Assembly (NCBI RefSeq): GCF_900497805.2
Contig: NW_020946557.1
Coordinates: 3,338,833 to 3,402,832 of the forward strand
Origin: Vombatus ursinus
Taxonomy: Eukaryota > Chordata > Mammalia > Diprotodontia > Vombatidae
Reading direction: 5' to 3'
Length of the DNA stretch: 64,000 bases
The stretch's first letter is position 1. The number at the start of each line of letters is the position of its first letter. The notes under the pieces were generated by a model. It was given only the letters and a program-made list of their open reading frames with translations, was not told the origin of the DNA and searched no databases. The translations under genes were made by a program, and so were the position numbers. Positions 42,270 through 53,185 of the stretch are shown here, one piece after another.

Positions 42270-42745
42270 CTAATCTAACTCTTCTCCAATCTGTCTTTTA
42301 CAAGCTACCAAAATGATATTCCTAAAGCACGGGTCTGACTATGTCAGAACTGTGTGAGCACCCCTGCTCACAAAACTCCAGGGGCTCCCCATTGCTGCTC
42401 AGATCAAAAACAGTGTGAACATCCCACTTTGACATTTAAAGCCCTTTACAATCCAAACCAAGTCTACCTTTTCCAGGCTTATTTTATAATATTTACCTTT
42501 ACTCACTCTACTCTCCAGCCAAACTGACCTTTTGACTCTTCTTCATACATGATGGTCCATCTACTGTCTCAGTGCTTTTGCCTAGGCTCCCCTATATGGA
42601 GAATGCACTCACTTCACACTTCTCCTTCGAGACTCCCTAGCTGCCTTCAAGGCTAAGCTCAGCTGACACCTCCAACATCAGGTCTTTTGTGATTTCCCCT
42701 GTACTAGTGCCTTCCTCCTCCCTCCCCTCCCTTTTCCCTTCACTT
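42270..42745 (+). mobile_element. L2-clade LINE 3' part, first piece
   Basis: ctaccaaaatgatattccta, aagcacgggtctgactatgt, aactccaggggctccccatt, acatttaaagccctttacaa, cttttgcctaggctccccta and atcaggtcttttgtgatttc. Confidence 0.8.
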
Positions 42746-42749
42746 TGTA

Positions 42750-43070
42750 TCTATTTTGTGAATGTAATGGGGTTTGGGCACATACCCAGGTTATCACATA
42801 AGATAGAGGCACCCACGTCGGGGATACTGGGGATCTGCTTCCGGGAAAAGACAGTCTGTATGGGAGCAGTCCCTGTCTATTGTCTGGGTAGCCATAATTA
42901 ACTGTGTCTTTAAGACTACCAAACTGGGACAGTTCTCTCTGTCTGTCTGTCCAGTTATAAGAAGCACGCTCTCTCTGTCTCTCTCTCTCTCTCTCTTAAT
43001 ATCTATCTCCCTCCTTTTCCCTCCTTCTCCCTTCCTCTCCCTCTCTCTGTCTCTCTCTCTCTACCACTAT
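42750..43070. mobile_element. Possible solo LTR remnant plus pyrimidine tract
   Basis: Lies between two L2 pieces. It contains a TATA-like ccagttataagaagc near 42951, then long tctctctgtctctctctctc-type tracts (42965-43065). An LTR landing in an L2 would explain the break, but the ends are not clear, and the sequence may be only a microsatellite expansion. No coding parts are present. Confidence 0.25.
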
Positions 43071-43074
43071 AGCC

Positions 43075-43600
43075 AATGACTCTGCTTCAGTCATGCAACT
43101 CCCTGCCTCAGATGCTTTCAGAGTCTCCTTATGTTCCAAAGGATGAAGTCCCAACACCTTAGTATGATATTAAAGACCCTCTACAATCTGAGCTCCCCTA
43201 CCACTCCACTATCATCTATCTTCCCCTACTAACCTGTATCATAGAATTAAAAGCTAGAAGAAATATTAGAAATTATTACCAGTAAGATGGCTTTCTCAGG
43301 CTTGTCTACTGAATTCCATACATACCAACCCTTGTAATTTCCTCAAATGGACACCAATATCCCCCTTCTCTGAAAGATGTCCAAGAGCACTTAGGGTCAA
43401 CATCACATGACTTAACAATTCATAGTTATTCATTTCATTCATGTTATCCTTCTGGTTAGTCTATAAGACCCTTAAGAACAAATTAGGTGCCTTCAGCTTC
43501 TTTTATTCCTCCCTCCCACCTCTCTAAACATGTAACAATGCTGAGCACAAAGTAAGGACTCAAACAAATATTTGAATGATTAATTGTATGTTAAGTAGAA
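43075..43600 (+). mobile_element. L2-clade LINE 3' part, second piece
   Basis: gtcatgcaactccctgcctc, caaaggatgaagtcccaaca, ttaaagaccctctacaatct and an L2-like end (tctataagacccttaagaac, tgagcacaaagtaaggactc, aatatttgaatgatt). It overlaps the first piece in L2 terms, so it is probably a separate older insertion. Confidence 0.6.
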
Positions 43601-44358
43601 ATGCAAAGAATTACATCAACCAGCTCTGCAGACCTTTTTGCTTATTCCTTTATTTTATGTACCTTATATGAAGCAAAGAATTAAGTTGTTCATTAAGCAT
43701 AAATGGAGAAAATACTAGCTTTAGAGAAGAGTCTCTAATTTCTTTTTTTTTTTAATTTTTCCTTGCCCAGAGCAAGCACCACTATTTTATTTAGTTTTGT
43801 TTTTTTCTTAGTCATTACTGGAGTCACTAAGCTTGAAAAGTGGCCAAATACCAGTAAGACAACAAGAAAAGCAATGCAAAAGGCTACAGGTTCTTTCTCT
43901 TTTTCCCTCATTCAAACTTCAGGCAACTTTAAAAGCCAGTGACAGTTAGTCTTATAAACATGATAATCAGTCTACTTTTCTCACTGATATTTTTCTAACC
44001 AGCCATCCAGAAATTGAGTTTCGAGTCAATTGAGAGATCCAGGCACCAGGCCAGTAGGTTACCTTGTATAAAAGAAAGTCTTGAAACCACATTTCCTATG
44101 ACTCTTTTGAACAATTGCCTTGGCTTACAGAACTTTGCATTTATGTCATGTAGCTGGACTCAACTGAGCCAAACAAAAATGAATTTCTGACACAGCATAA
44201 GGGCTGAGAATAGCCAAATCCACAACTGAGATGAGATATCAGCAATCTAGGCTTCAGCATGATGGGCTGCATGTTAGAGGGGAAGAAAGGTGGAAGGGAA
44301 GAAGCACAGAAAGAAATACTTTTCAATATTACCCTTTGGGTTTTGATTTTTTTTTAAT
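43601..44358. other. Unassigned stretch
   Basis: About 750 bp with no recognised repeat apart from short T tracts. Confidence 0.45.
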
Positions 44359-44359
44359 G

Positions 44360-44640
44360 TTTTGTTATTTAAAAGAAAAAAGAAAATACATTTTATTGAC
44401 TTTTGTTTTAACATTATAGTCACTTCCTGATACACCAACTACCTCTCCCCCTCAAAGAAACCTTGCCTTGTGACAAGTAGCAGTTAAACAAAACTGACCC
44501 AACACAGTGACCTCATCTTTCCATGTATGTAACTGTCTATAGCCATTGCACGTACACGTATACACCTTTCTAGTGAAAAGAAGGAGGCACTTCCTCATCT
44601 ATTTTATGGGGTCAAGATTGGACATTAAAAAGTAGAACTG
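44360..44640 (-). mobile_element. L1-type 3' UTR fragment (reverse)
   Basis: attttattgacttttgtttt, cattatagtcacttcctgat, acctctccccctcaaagaaa and ggcacttcctcatctatttt look like an antisense marsupial LINE 3' UTR, similar to the start of the antisense L1 at 58830. Confidence 0.5.
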
Positions 44641-44644
44641 AATA

Positions 44645-44791
44645 GCAGCCAGGTAGCACAGTGGATAGAGCACCAGCCCTGGGGTCAGGAGGATCTGAGT
44701 TCAAATGTGACCTCAGACACTTGACACTTACTAGCTGTGAGCCTGGGCAAGTCATTTAACCCTAATTGTCTCACCAAAAAAAAAAAAAAAA
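44645..44791 (+). mobile_element. Marsupial SINE with A-rich tail
   Basis: gcagccaggtagcacagtgg, gagttcaaatgtgacctcag, ctagctgtgagcctgggcaa, gtcatttaaccctaattgtc and an a(16) tail. Flanks aaaaagtagaactg and aaaaaggtggaactg look like a decayed target-site duplication. Confidence 0.92.
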
Positions 44792-44799
44792 GGTGGAAC

Positions 44800-44957
44800 T
44801 GGTTGCATCAGAAAGTAGTAGGCTCATTTTCCTTGGAGGACTTTGAGAGGAGATGACCACTTGAAGTATGTGTTTGAGAGGGGATGCTTTGCTGCATATG
44901 GGTAGGACTAGGTGGCCAGTGAGATCCGTTCCAACTTTGAAATTCTGTGATTCTTCT
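44800..44957 (+). mobile_element. CR1/L3-like LINE 3' end
   Basis: gcatcagaaagtagtaggct, ccttggaggactttgagagg, gatgctttgctgcatatggg, taggactaggtggccagtga, ccaactttgaaattctgtga. Confidence 0.7.
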
Positions 44958-45564
44958 TGTTGGAATAGAAAAGAAGCATTCTATGACACCTCGGAGTTGT
45001 GTATTCCTAATGAGGAAGGATTTGTATTCTCTGCTGTGCAGGCCAGCAAGTATTTCACTGGATCAGACTCAACTAGGGGCTAGCAGATTAAACATAAGGG
45101 AAAAAACAACCCTCAGTCCCAATAGCCACCTCCACCCAACAGATCCAAAAGGATAGATACCCAAAATACAAAGTCAGATAAGGAATCTACTAGAAAGGAG
45201 CTCAACTTAAAACTATAAAGAGTGTCTAGATGAAATAGGCATGATGTGTCATGCAGAAGTTCTCTAGTTTGTTTTTTTTTTTAACTCAAAAATTATATGT
45301 GTGTGTAATGCCCATCTAGAGCTTGAAAATTGAAAAAAAAATCTTTATTATTCAGATGCTTCCAAATATCTAAACATTTTGGATCAAATCAACTAAATGG
45401 TTCACTGAGCTTCTCATTTTTCACCCAAATATTTAGCTTTAGGTGGAAATACTCTTGGAATCAACATTGGATCTACCATATAGCGAAGGAGATATCTCTT
45501 TTCCTAATTACACAAGGAACCAAATAAGGTCCAAATAAGGTTCACACGCCATCAATACCATTTC
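44958..45564. other. Unassigned DNA
   Basis: No recognised gene. Short T and A tracts occur near 45270 and 45332. Confidence 0.4.
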
Positions 45565-46265
45565 TGTCTGCATAGTAAATAACTTTTCACCATGTCCAAA
45601 AATGTATGTCTCATTCTGCATATGGAGGCTGCCATTTCTTTATCGGGAAATGGGTAAGTATGCTTCAACATCAAACCTTTGGAATCATGAATGGTCATTG
45701 CATTGATCACAGTTCTTATACCTTTTAAAGTGTTTGCTTTTAAATTTTGTTGTTCGGTCATTTTAATTGTGTCTGATTCTTTGTGACCCATTTTTGGAGT
45801 TTTCTTGATGAAGATACAGAAGTGGCTTGCATTTCCTTCATCAGCTCATTTTAAAGATAAGGAAACTTAGGCAGACAGGTGACTTGTCCAAGGTTACAAA
45901 GCTAGTAAGTTTCTGAGGCTAGATTTGAACTCAGGTCTTCTTAACTCCAGGCCTAGCACTCTATCACTGAGTCACCTAGCTGCCCTTTGTCTTTAAAATG
46001 TCATTGTATAAAGTGATCTGGTTCTGCTCTTTTCACTCTGCATCAGTATCTGCAAATCTTCCCAAGTTTCTCTGAACATTGGCATAACAATATTCTATTC
46101 CTTTCATATTCCATACTTGATTCAGTGATTTCCCAACTGATGAACAACCCTTTAGTTTTCAGGTCTTTGTCACTACAAAAAGAACTGCTATAAATATACT
46201 TGTAAACATGGATCTTTTTCCTTTTCTTTCACCTTTTTGGGTATAGGTCTAGTAAAATAAGTATT
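45565..46265 (-). mobile_element. L1 LINE fragment (reverse), split by a SINE
   Basis: Before the SINE: gtctcattctgcatatggag, ggaatcatgaatggtcattg, cattgatcacagttcttata. After it: tggttctgctcttttcactc, tgcatcagtatctgcaaatc, tcccaactgatgaacaaccc, aaaagaactgctataaatat. The second part is the reverse of the ORF2 C-terminal coding region (compare 28380-28600). Confidence 0.75.
45748..45985 (-). mobile_element. Marsupial SINE with RTE-like tail (reverse), inside L1
   Basis: ttgttcggtcattttaattg, tttggagttttcttgatgaa, aagataaggaaacttaggca, aggttacaaagctagtaagt, ctagatttgaactcaggtct, ending gagtcacctagctgccc. Confidence 0.92.
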
Positions 46266-46269
46266 TCTT

Positions 46270-47038
46270 TTGCCAGGTACATTTTCACAGTCATGCAATT
46301 GTTTGAAAGGTACAGAGAATACAAAATACCACTATGTGTACTGTTCGTTTATTACCAAAAAGACAACAAAAATGACTGTACAGCAAAATGTAGACTCAAA
46401 GCATCAAAGACTCTCTCTCCTCTAACAAGGATGGCCTCATGCAGATATGAAGATCATGCATGTTTCCTTAATAAATGCAACCAGAGAGAAAACTATTAAA
46501 CAAATCTGTAACTAGAAATTTTGCCACCTGGGGTAAGAGTCCTGAAACATGCTTTCAAATCAACTCTACAATTCATGATGGGGGGAAAAACTGCAAGATG
46601 TAATTAAGACAACTTTAGTTAAGCAGAAGGGAGAACTAGTTACATACACATGAGTATTGATAATGCCTGGGACCAGATATTTTAATTAATTATTCTAACC
46701 AGGGACTAAGCTTTTAGTTAGTAGCTGGATATTTCTAGCTGCTGAACAATGTATATGTTAAATTTTTTGGTTCCTCTAAATTTTGGTGCCCTGAGACAAA
46801 AATCTCAACTGCTTTATTGTAATTATAGCTCTGTCAATGTTCTTCTGATTATTGATATCAAGAGACACGTTTATAAAACAGGGAAATACATGTTCATCAA
46901 AGGTGTTTGTCACTGTCATAGAGAATGTCTTACACAGGGTTTCTGAGGAAGAGGGATTACCTACACATAATTAGTTTCTCCAGATACTCTTGTGTGTAGA
47001 TATTACGGTACTAATTCCATCAGGCCCTGGAACATTAC
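46270..47038. other. Unassigned stretch
   Basis: About 770 bp with no confident assignment. Weakly LINE-like AT-rich composition, but no motif is recognised. Confidence 0.4.
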
Positions 47039-47040
47039 TG

Positions 47041-48030
47041 GTTGGTTGGTTGTTATCTTTTGTTCTCAGAGAGGACCAAAACGACATCACTATGTTGGGG
47101 TCAAGGTGCAAAGTGTCCAACTACAGCTAATCAGACCAATATGAGTTTGGAAGGCTCTACCATAGGTCTTGCACAAATAATCCACATGAATCTTGATGTC
47201 TCTAAATTTGTGCACCTCATGCTTTTTTTTGAGCTACTGCAATTCTGTTTCACTCACACAGCACAGTGCCTTCTTTGATGTAGGCACATCATGCTTGACA
47301 GTCCTATGCCAGTGCCTCCCATGTCTCACAATTGATTCCAAAGTTCTCCAGAGAGACCTTGAGAATGTCTTCATATTACTTCTTCTGACTTCAATGTGAG
47401 CAATTGCCTTATTCGAGGTCTCCATAAAATAGTTTTTTAGGGAAGTACATGTTTGGCATTTGAACAACATGGCCAGCCTATCATGGCTGTGCTCTCTGCA
47501 GTAGAGTTTAAATGCTTAGTAGTTCAGGTCAAGAAAGGACCTCAACAGGGGCAGCTAGGTGGCAAAGTGGATAGAGCACCAGCCCTGGAGTCATGAGTTC
47601 AAATCCAGCCTCAGACACATGATATTTGCTAGCTGTGTGACCCTGGGTATGTCACTTAACTCCAATTGCCTCAAAAAAAAAAAAAAAGAAAGAAAGGAGC
47701 ACAGTGTCCAGTACCTTATCCTGCCAGCTGGTCTTCAGAATCTTCAGAAGACAATTCAAATGGAAGTGATTCAGTTTCCTGGCATGACACTGGTATACTG
47801 TCCAAGTTTCACGGGCATACAATAGTGAGGTCAGAACAACAGCTCCAAAGACCTTCAGTTTGATAGGCAATCTAATACCTCTTCTCTTCCACACTTTCCT
47901 TCAGAGCCTCTCCAACACTGAGATAGCCCTGGCAATATGTGCATCAACCTAATCATCTATGTGTACATCCCTGAAAAGTATACTGCTCAGGTAAGTGAAC
48001 TTATCCACAGCATTCAAACATTATGGAATT
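47041..48030 (-). mobile_element. RTE-clade LINE, C-terminal coding end and 3' terminus, split by a SINE
   Basis: On the minus strand, 47894 to 47690 encodes WKRRGIRLPIKLKVFGAVVL, then TSLLYARETWTVYQCHARKL and NHFHLNCLLKILKTSWQDKV. This is the conserved C-terminal part of BovB/RTE ORF2 (TKLKVYRAVVLPTLLYACETWTVYxRHxKxLNxFH). Beyond the SINE, 47470 to 47234 continues the family (FKCQTCTSLKNYFMETSNKA). The 3' terminus reads toward 47041 with gtcgttttggtcctctctga in the sense direction. Stops and shifts interrupt it. Confidence 0.9.
47549..47689 (+). mobile_element. Marsupial SINE with A-rich tail, inside the RTE
   Basis: ggcagctaggtggcaaagtg, agttcaaatccagcctcaga, gtgtgaccctgggtatgtca and an a(15) tail. 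aagaaagga occurs on the left (47531-47539) and right (47690-47698) and may be part of the target-site duplication, though 8-9 bp lie between it and the SINE start. Confidence 0.92.
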
Positions 48031-48164
48031 ATGGAACATATTTATAGAACCTCCTAAATGAAGTCCATTAGTACTCAAAAGATATCAGTCTAACAACCCA
48101 TAGGGGTAAAACTAAATGGATGAAAAGTTGCTCTTAGATAAGTCTTTGGGGAAACTTATTCACT

Positions 48165-48790
48165 CAGCTTGGGACTTCTTACTCTGGGACTGAGCATTCC
48201 CCATTCAGTCACCAAATTTATTTTCCTAAAGTTCAGATCCAACCACATCACACCCACTTCCCATTCAAAAAACTCCAGTGGCTCCCTATTACCTAAAAGA
48301 TCAAATTCAAAATCGTCTATTTGGTGGTCAAAGTCCTTCATGACCCAACCCCTCCTACATTTTCAGTCTTCTTATATCTTACTCTCTACCACATACTCTT
48401 CACTCCAGCATATAGGCCTCCTTGCTTTTCCATGAACAAGACATTCCATCTCTCAGCTCCAAGCATTTTCGGTGGCTTTCCCCCATGCCTGAAATGTTCC
48501 ATCTCCTCATCTTTACTTACTGGTTTCCTTCACGTTCCAACTAAAATCCTACCTTCTACAGGAAAGCCTTTCCCAACACCTCTTTACCTTCTCTATGTTA
48601 ATTATTTCATATTTATCCTGTACTATACGTAACTTGTTAGGACATACTTGTTCATGTGGTATTTCCCCCATTAGATTGTGAGCTCCTTGAGGGAAGGAAC
48701 TCTCTTTTGCCTCTTTTTTGTATAGCCAGTACTTAACATCTTACCTGCCTTACAGTAGGCACTTATTGAATATTTATTGACTGACTAACT
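48165..48790 (+). mobile_element. L2-clade LINE 3' part
   Basis: ttcctaaagttcagatccaa, aactccagtggctccctatt, ggtcaaagtccttcatgacc, tccatgaacaagacattcca, cctaccttctacaggaaagc, attgtgagctccttgaggga, ttacagtaggcacttattga. About 600 bp, well ordered to the 3' end. Confidence 0.92.
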
Positions 48791-48829
48791 GATATAAGAA
48801 ATGATGGAAGAGGGAATAGACCTATGGTT

Positions 48830-49020
48830 TCATTGGGCTACAGGAAAATCACAGAACAGGAAGTTCCTTCTACCAACAGATAAGCACTTTCTCTTCAATT
48901 TACAATCTTAGGGAGTCTTCTAGAGCATTGAAAAGTAAAGTGACTTGCCCAGGTTGACACATCCAGGCTACCATTAAACAAAGCTTTAACCCAGTTCTTC
49001 CAGGCTCCAAGAATGTGGGA
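48830..49020 (-). mobile_element. MIR3-like SINE variant (reverse)
   Basis: ggaagttccttctaccaaca, gcattgaaaagtaaagtgac, ttgcccaggttgacacatcc. Fourth member of the family at 9990. Confidence 0.6.
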
Positions 49021-49134
49021 AGACCTAGATAAACAAATGAGTAGTGAAGAAAACAGAGTCAGGAGAACAATTGATACAACTACAACAATAAATCTGAAAA
49101 TAACCCTTAAAATTGGCTGAATTCAAATGAAATG

Positions 49135-49335
49135 AAGCATGGTACAATGGAAAGAGTGTTGAATTTTGAATCAAAGGACCTTAGTTCAAATCCTGACTGA
49201 ACTATTTTATATCTGTGTAATATTAGGCAAATCACACAACTTCTCTGGGCCTCAGTTTCCTCATCTGTTAAAAAAAAAAAGATTGAACTAGATAACTTCT
49301 ACGGGTCCATTCCAGCTCTAAATCTATGATCCTAA
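49135..49335 (+). mobile_element. THER1/MIR-type CORE-SINE
   Basis: agcatggtacaatggaaaga, ttagttcaaatcctgactga, ctctgggcctcagtttcctc, ttgaactagataacttctac, ccattccagctctaaatcta. Confidence 0.9.
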
Positions 49336-49475
49336 GAAATACAATGATCAGAACTTGATCCCAAACAACATTTGATGAAACTTGATCTCCTTCAGTAGAA
49401 AGATGCAGGATGTTCCATATGTCAGATGTATTTGCAATGTTTTCCAGTTTTTGCTTTTCCAGTTTTTCTTTGTTA

Positions 49476-49733
49476 TAACTAGTATTTACATAGCACTTTA
49501 AAGTTTATGAAGCACTTTACATGTGTTATCTCATTTGTTCTCACAATGAACCTGTGAGGTAAGTGCTATTATAATCCCCATTTTGTAGATAAGAAAACTG
49601 AGGCAGAGGGAGGTTAATTAATCTTGCTCAAGGATCTTTGATTCTTACTCAGGATCAAACCGTTATTAAGTATCTGAGGCAGGATTTATACTTAGGTCTT
49701 CCTGACTCCCAGTCAAGCATTCTATCCACTGCA
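49476..49733 (-). mobile_element. MIR SINE (reverse), near full length
   Basis: ctagtatttacatagcactt, aagcactttacatgtgttat, ccccattttgtagataagaa, aactgaggcagagggaggtt, gcaggatttatacttaggtc, ttctatccactgcatcccta. Confidence 0.88.
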
Positions 49734-49798
49734 TCCCTAGGCAATCTTCTTGAGAGGAAAAGGTATATCAGGAAATGATTGTGGTGTAAACAATAAAA

Positions 49799-50023
49799 TT
49801 CAGTTGTTTTCAGTCACGTCCTACTCTTCATGACCCCTTTTGGAGTTTTATTGGTGAAGGTACTGGAGTGGTTCACCATTTCCTTCTACAGCTCATTTTT
49901 ACAGATGAGGAAACTGAGGCAAACAGTGACTTGCCCAGGGTCAAACAGCTAGTAAGTGTCTGAGGACAGATTTAAACTCAGGTCTTCCTGACTCCAGACC
50001 TAGGCTCTACCTACTGCTGCCTC
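49799..50023 (-). mobile_element. Marsupial SINE with RTE-like tail (reverse)
   Basis: gttttcagtcacgtcctact, ggtactggagtggttcacca, acagatgaggaaactgaggc, agggtcaaacagctagtaag, actcaggtcttcctgactcc, ending ctactgctgcctcg. Confidence 0.92.
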
Positions 50024-50154
50024 GTAAAGAGTAAAAGTCATCACTAAAAACTTTGCCAAAATAAAAATTAATCACAAATATCTTTTTTGTTATTCCTTAT
50101 TTTCTGTTTGCATGTAGAAGTGTTATCCCTGGTAAGCATGGACTTCCTGATCTC

Positions 50155-50282
50155 TACTGAATCCAATAATGGTTCTGGAGTCAGGGAACCTGGGTTCAAA
50201 TCTCAACTCTGATGCTTACTAAAATGCAGGGGTTGGCCTAGTTGGCTTCTAAGGTCCCTTTCTGTTTTAAATCTATGATTCC
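50155..50282 (+). mobile_element. THER1/MIR SINE with internal deletion
   Basis: ttctggagtcagggaacctg, ggttcaaatctcaactctga, then a jump straight to ggggttggcctagttggctt and ctaaggtccctttctgtttt. The central CORE part is missing. Confidence 0.8.
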
Positions 50283-51559
50283 AAGACTGTCATGTCATGT
50301 CAAAAAACATACTTGATCATACTCTAGAAACATCTCCCCGGTCTCTGTTGTCCCCAAGTAATGGAATTTCTGTTCCTTACATTATTCTGGTCATTAGGTC
50401 AAAATTCCATCTGTTATGCAGAATCAGTCAAAATAAAAGTTAAAGTTAGTACTAGAGGAAGATTTCCTGGTTCTCCTTCAAAATGCCCAGTAAACCTCCC
50501 ACCCACCTACCCAGAGCAAATATTTGCACTTACTGAAAAAAAAAATGGCTTTTGTAAACTTCTCCCTGGACAGTTACCTTTGAGGTAACTTTTCATAAGG
50601 GCAAAGGGCAAAACAAATATGTTTCCTGTGAGTAAAGCCTGGACCAGAGTTAAGCTGAAAAAGTTGAAATCTCACCAAACAAACCCCATGCCCCCTCCTC
50701 TGCCCCCCACCCCAAGTCCAGCCTCTAATAGGTTGGGAAGTGAGTGGGACAATCTCAGTTAAATCATTTTGCAGCTGGCCTGTTATTTTCCTAGGAGGGC
50801 CAAGTCCTTTTAGGATAACATTTGCAAAAAGCAGTTCCTGGAGATGGCTATGAAGATAAGAAGGAAAATTTAGAATGGTTCCTAAACAGATGGAAATGAT
50901 ACTAATGAGGAGATAAGAGGAATAATAGGTATTTGGAGCTACCCCGGCTAAAGTAAACAAGCAGCCCCAGCCTTAGGAGAACACATCCCCACCCAGAGAA
51001 AGAACAAATAAGAGCCAAGAGGACCACCCCCCCCCAAGCAAGTGAAAATGAAAATCTGTCCCCTGGGCTGAAGGAAGCCCATCTATCTGCTCTTCACAGC
51101 TTAGCAGTAATTCATCTCAAACATGTCACTGCTGTCTACCTGAATGCTTTACTATAATGAGCTCCATTTTGACCGACATTTCAAAAAGCGTGGAAGTTTA
51201 GCTCTTCTCCCCTTTAAGCCCACTTGAGAGTAATTGGAGAAGTACTGGGTCTTTCAAGCTCGAGGAGGCAGCATTTGGATGATTTCATCTCCCAATTTCA
51301 AATCTGTCAAACAGCTTCTGAAGCTGCTGTTTACTTTCTTCAACATGCAACATTAAAACAAACAAACAAAAAAACCCATTATTTCATCACTTTGGGTACT
51401 CTGGCTAAAAATAGTTCTGAAAGTAAATGATGGAGAAAGCAGCATGGGAGATTCATACATTTGGAGAAGTGGGAAGTCAGATGCACCCATTTGCCATAGG
51501 TTCAGTGAATTTCAGAATTGGGAGGCCCATGGAAAAGATGGCCTACCACAAAACATCCA
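50283..51559. other. Longest repeat-poor stretch; candidate conserved noncoding DNA
   Basis: About 1.3 kb without transposon signatures. The part 51060-51350 is complex, AT/GC-balanced sequence with a hairpin-forming agcttctgaagct core near 51313-51325. The 128-codon minus-strand frame at 50574-50960 shows no recognisable domain. Function is unknown; only single-copy character is suggested. Confidence 0.35.
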
Positions 51560-51665
51560 ACAATTAAAGGTCCAACTTTTGCTTGAGGGAAGTGACTTAG
51601 CACGGTGGTTGGCCCATAGTAGGCACTTCATAAATGTTTGTTGACTGATTAATTGGTTGATTGAA
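51560..51665 (+). mobile_element. L2 3' terminus
   Basis: tttgcttgagggaagtgact, ggcccatagtaggcacttca, taaatgtttgttgactgatt. Confidence 0.8.
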
Positions 51666-51689
51666 GGCACCTCCATAGAAAGTGAACCT

Positions 51690-51975
51690 ACCACCTTCTG
51701 AAGCAGCCCCGTTCTACTTGTGGTCAGCACTATTTGCTAAAGGTTTTCTGACCTGAAATGTGCCTCTCTCTACCTTCCACCCATCACTCCCAGCTCTGCC
51801 CTCTGGGCCAAACCGAACAAGTCTAATCACTCTTCCAGGTGACAACCTTTAAAATACTTGAAGACCGATAGCTTTCTCTTCCCCAGGCTAAGTATCTCCA
51901 GTTTCTTCAACATATCCTCATTTAACTTGGGCTCAAAGCCTTTCACCCTCCTGGTTGCCTTTCTCTTGAAATTTT
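51690..51975 (-). mobile_element. CR1/L3-like LINE fragment (reverse)
   Basis: tcccagctctgccctctggg, gaacaagtctaatcactctt, ccaggtgacaacctttaaaa, cttgaagaccgatagctttc, caggctaagtatctccagtt, tcttcaacatatcctcattt. Confidence 0.75.
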
Positions 51976-51985
51976 CCTGCTACAT

Positions 51986-52239
51986 TGTAGTTCTTCAGTC
52001 AGATCTGACTCTTCATGACCTCATTTGGGGTTTTCTTGGCAGAGATACTGGTGTGGTTTGCCATTTCCTTCTCTAGCTCATTTTACAGATGAGGAAACTG
52101 AGGCAAACAGAGATTTTTTTTTTTTTTAAGTGGCTTGTGCAGGGTCACACAACTAATAAATGTCTGAGGCTGGACTTGAGTTTAGGACTTCCTAACTCTA
52201 GGCCCAGGATTTTATCCACTACCCCATCTTGCTATCCCA
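51986..52239 (-). mobile_element. Marsupial SINE with RTE-like tail (reverse), with internal T tract
   Basis: cttcagtcagatctgactct, ggcagagatactggtgtggt, acagatgaggaaactgaggc, then a run of about 14 t, then aagtggcttgtgcagggtca and ctggacttgagtttaggact. The T tract stands where the consensus has gggttaagtga. Confidence 0.9.
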
Positions 52240-52289
52240 TTTATCCCATTCACTGAAAAAGTTGTTATTTATAAGCATTGTATAATAAA

Positions 52290-52580
52290 GGACTAGCACT
52301 AAGGAGAAAACTTAGGGCTGTATTTATAGATCTCTGAATAAAAATGATAGAACCCATGAAAACTAATGAGATTTCCAAGAGAGTATGTGTAGAGAAAAGA
52401 GAAGGTGACCCAAGACAAATTCTTGGGTGATACACATGTTTAGATGATGGGGCATAAAGAAATATTCATCAAAGATATCTGACAAAGTGTTAGACAAAAG
52501 ATAGGATAGATAAATAATTTCATGCTTGTCTAATTCCATAGTGAATCCACTGGTATCATGAGTAATGACAGCCTTAAGTA
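52290..52580 (-). mobile_element. Old mammalian repeat fragment
   Basis: gatttccaagagagtatgtg, gacccaagacaaattcttgg, gtgatacacatgtttagatg and agtgttagacaaaagatagg match a downstream part of the long L2-associated repeat family also seen at 17384 and 41130. Confidence 0.45.
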
Positions 52581-53086
52581 TCTTTTTGGCAGTATCAGCA
52601 TAGTTGTTATTACTCACATTAGCAATTGATTCACCTTAGAATGTCTGTAAATAGCAACATCCCCAGTGAAGGTAAATGAGATTTGATTTATAAAAATTTG
52701 ATTTATGAGGGACTTTTTAGAAACATGTCTACTGTGTAAAGCAAAGTGTGCACAGATCATAGATAGCTAGCTCACTCCATAAGAAAAACCCATGCTGTCA
52801 CTTCTAGAGGTGCCTGACATAGCCAGGGAATAGTTTCTGTCCTGGCAAAATCTGGCTTAGTGATATTTTCTGTAGAAACAAGAGGAGTGAGATAATTGTC
52901 CCTTGAATTTGGATTCTGCCAATATCATATTGTAAATACCCTGTTCTTCAAGGGCCCACTGTACAGGAACAGGAAAGGGAAGTGCTATCAGCAAACACAA
53001 ACAAAAGCTGAGTCCCCTTAGGAGGGACATGGGGCTTCCTGCCACACCTCCAATCATTTAGCCTAGGATGTGATTCCCAGAGACAA
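52581..53086. other. Unassigned DNA
   Basis: Nothing recognised. Confidence 0.4.
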
Positions 53087-53185
53087 GTTAAGGAAAGTCA
53101 TTTAACCTCTGTAAGCCTCAGTTTCTTTATCTGAAAAATGAGGGGTTTGGGCTAGATGGCCTCTCAGGTCCACTAGACCCATAAA
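53087..53185 (+). mobile_element. THER1/MIR 3' half
   Basis: aaagtcatttaacctctgta, agcctcagtttctttatctg, gggtttgggctagatggcct, ctcaggtcc. Confidence 0.85.

Noticed and set aside
50574-50960. 128-codon minus-strand frame in single-copy DNA
   Set aside because: No recognisable domain, low-complexity glycine-rich middle and no clear splice context. Length alone is not evidence.
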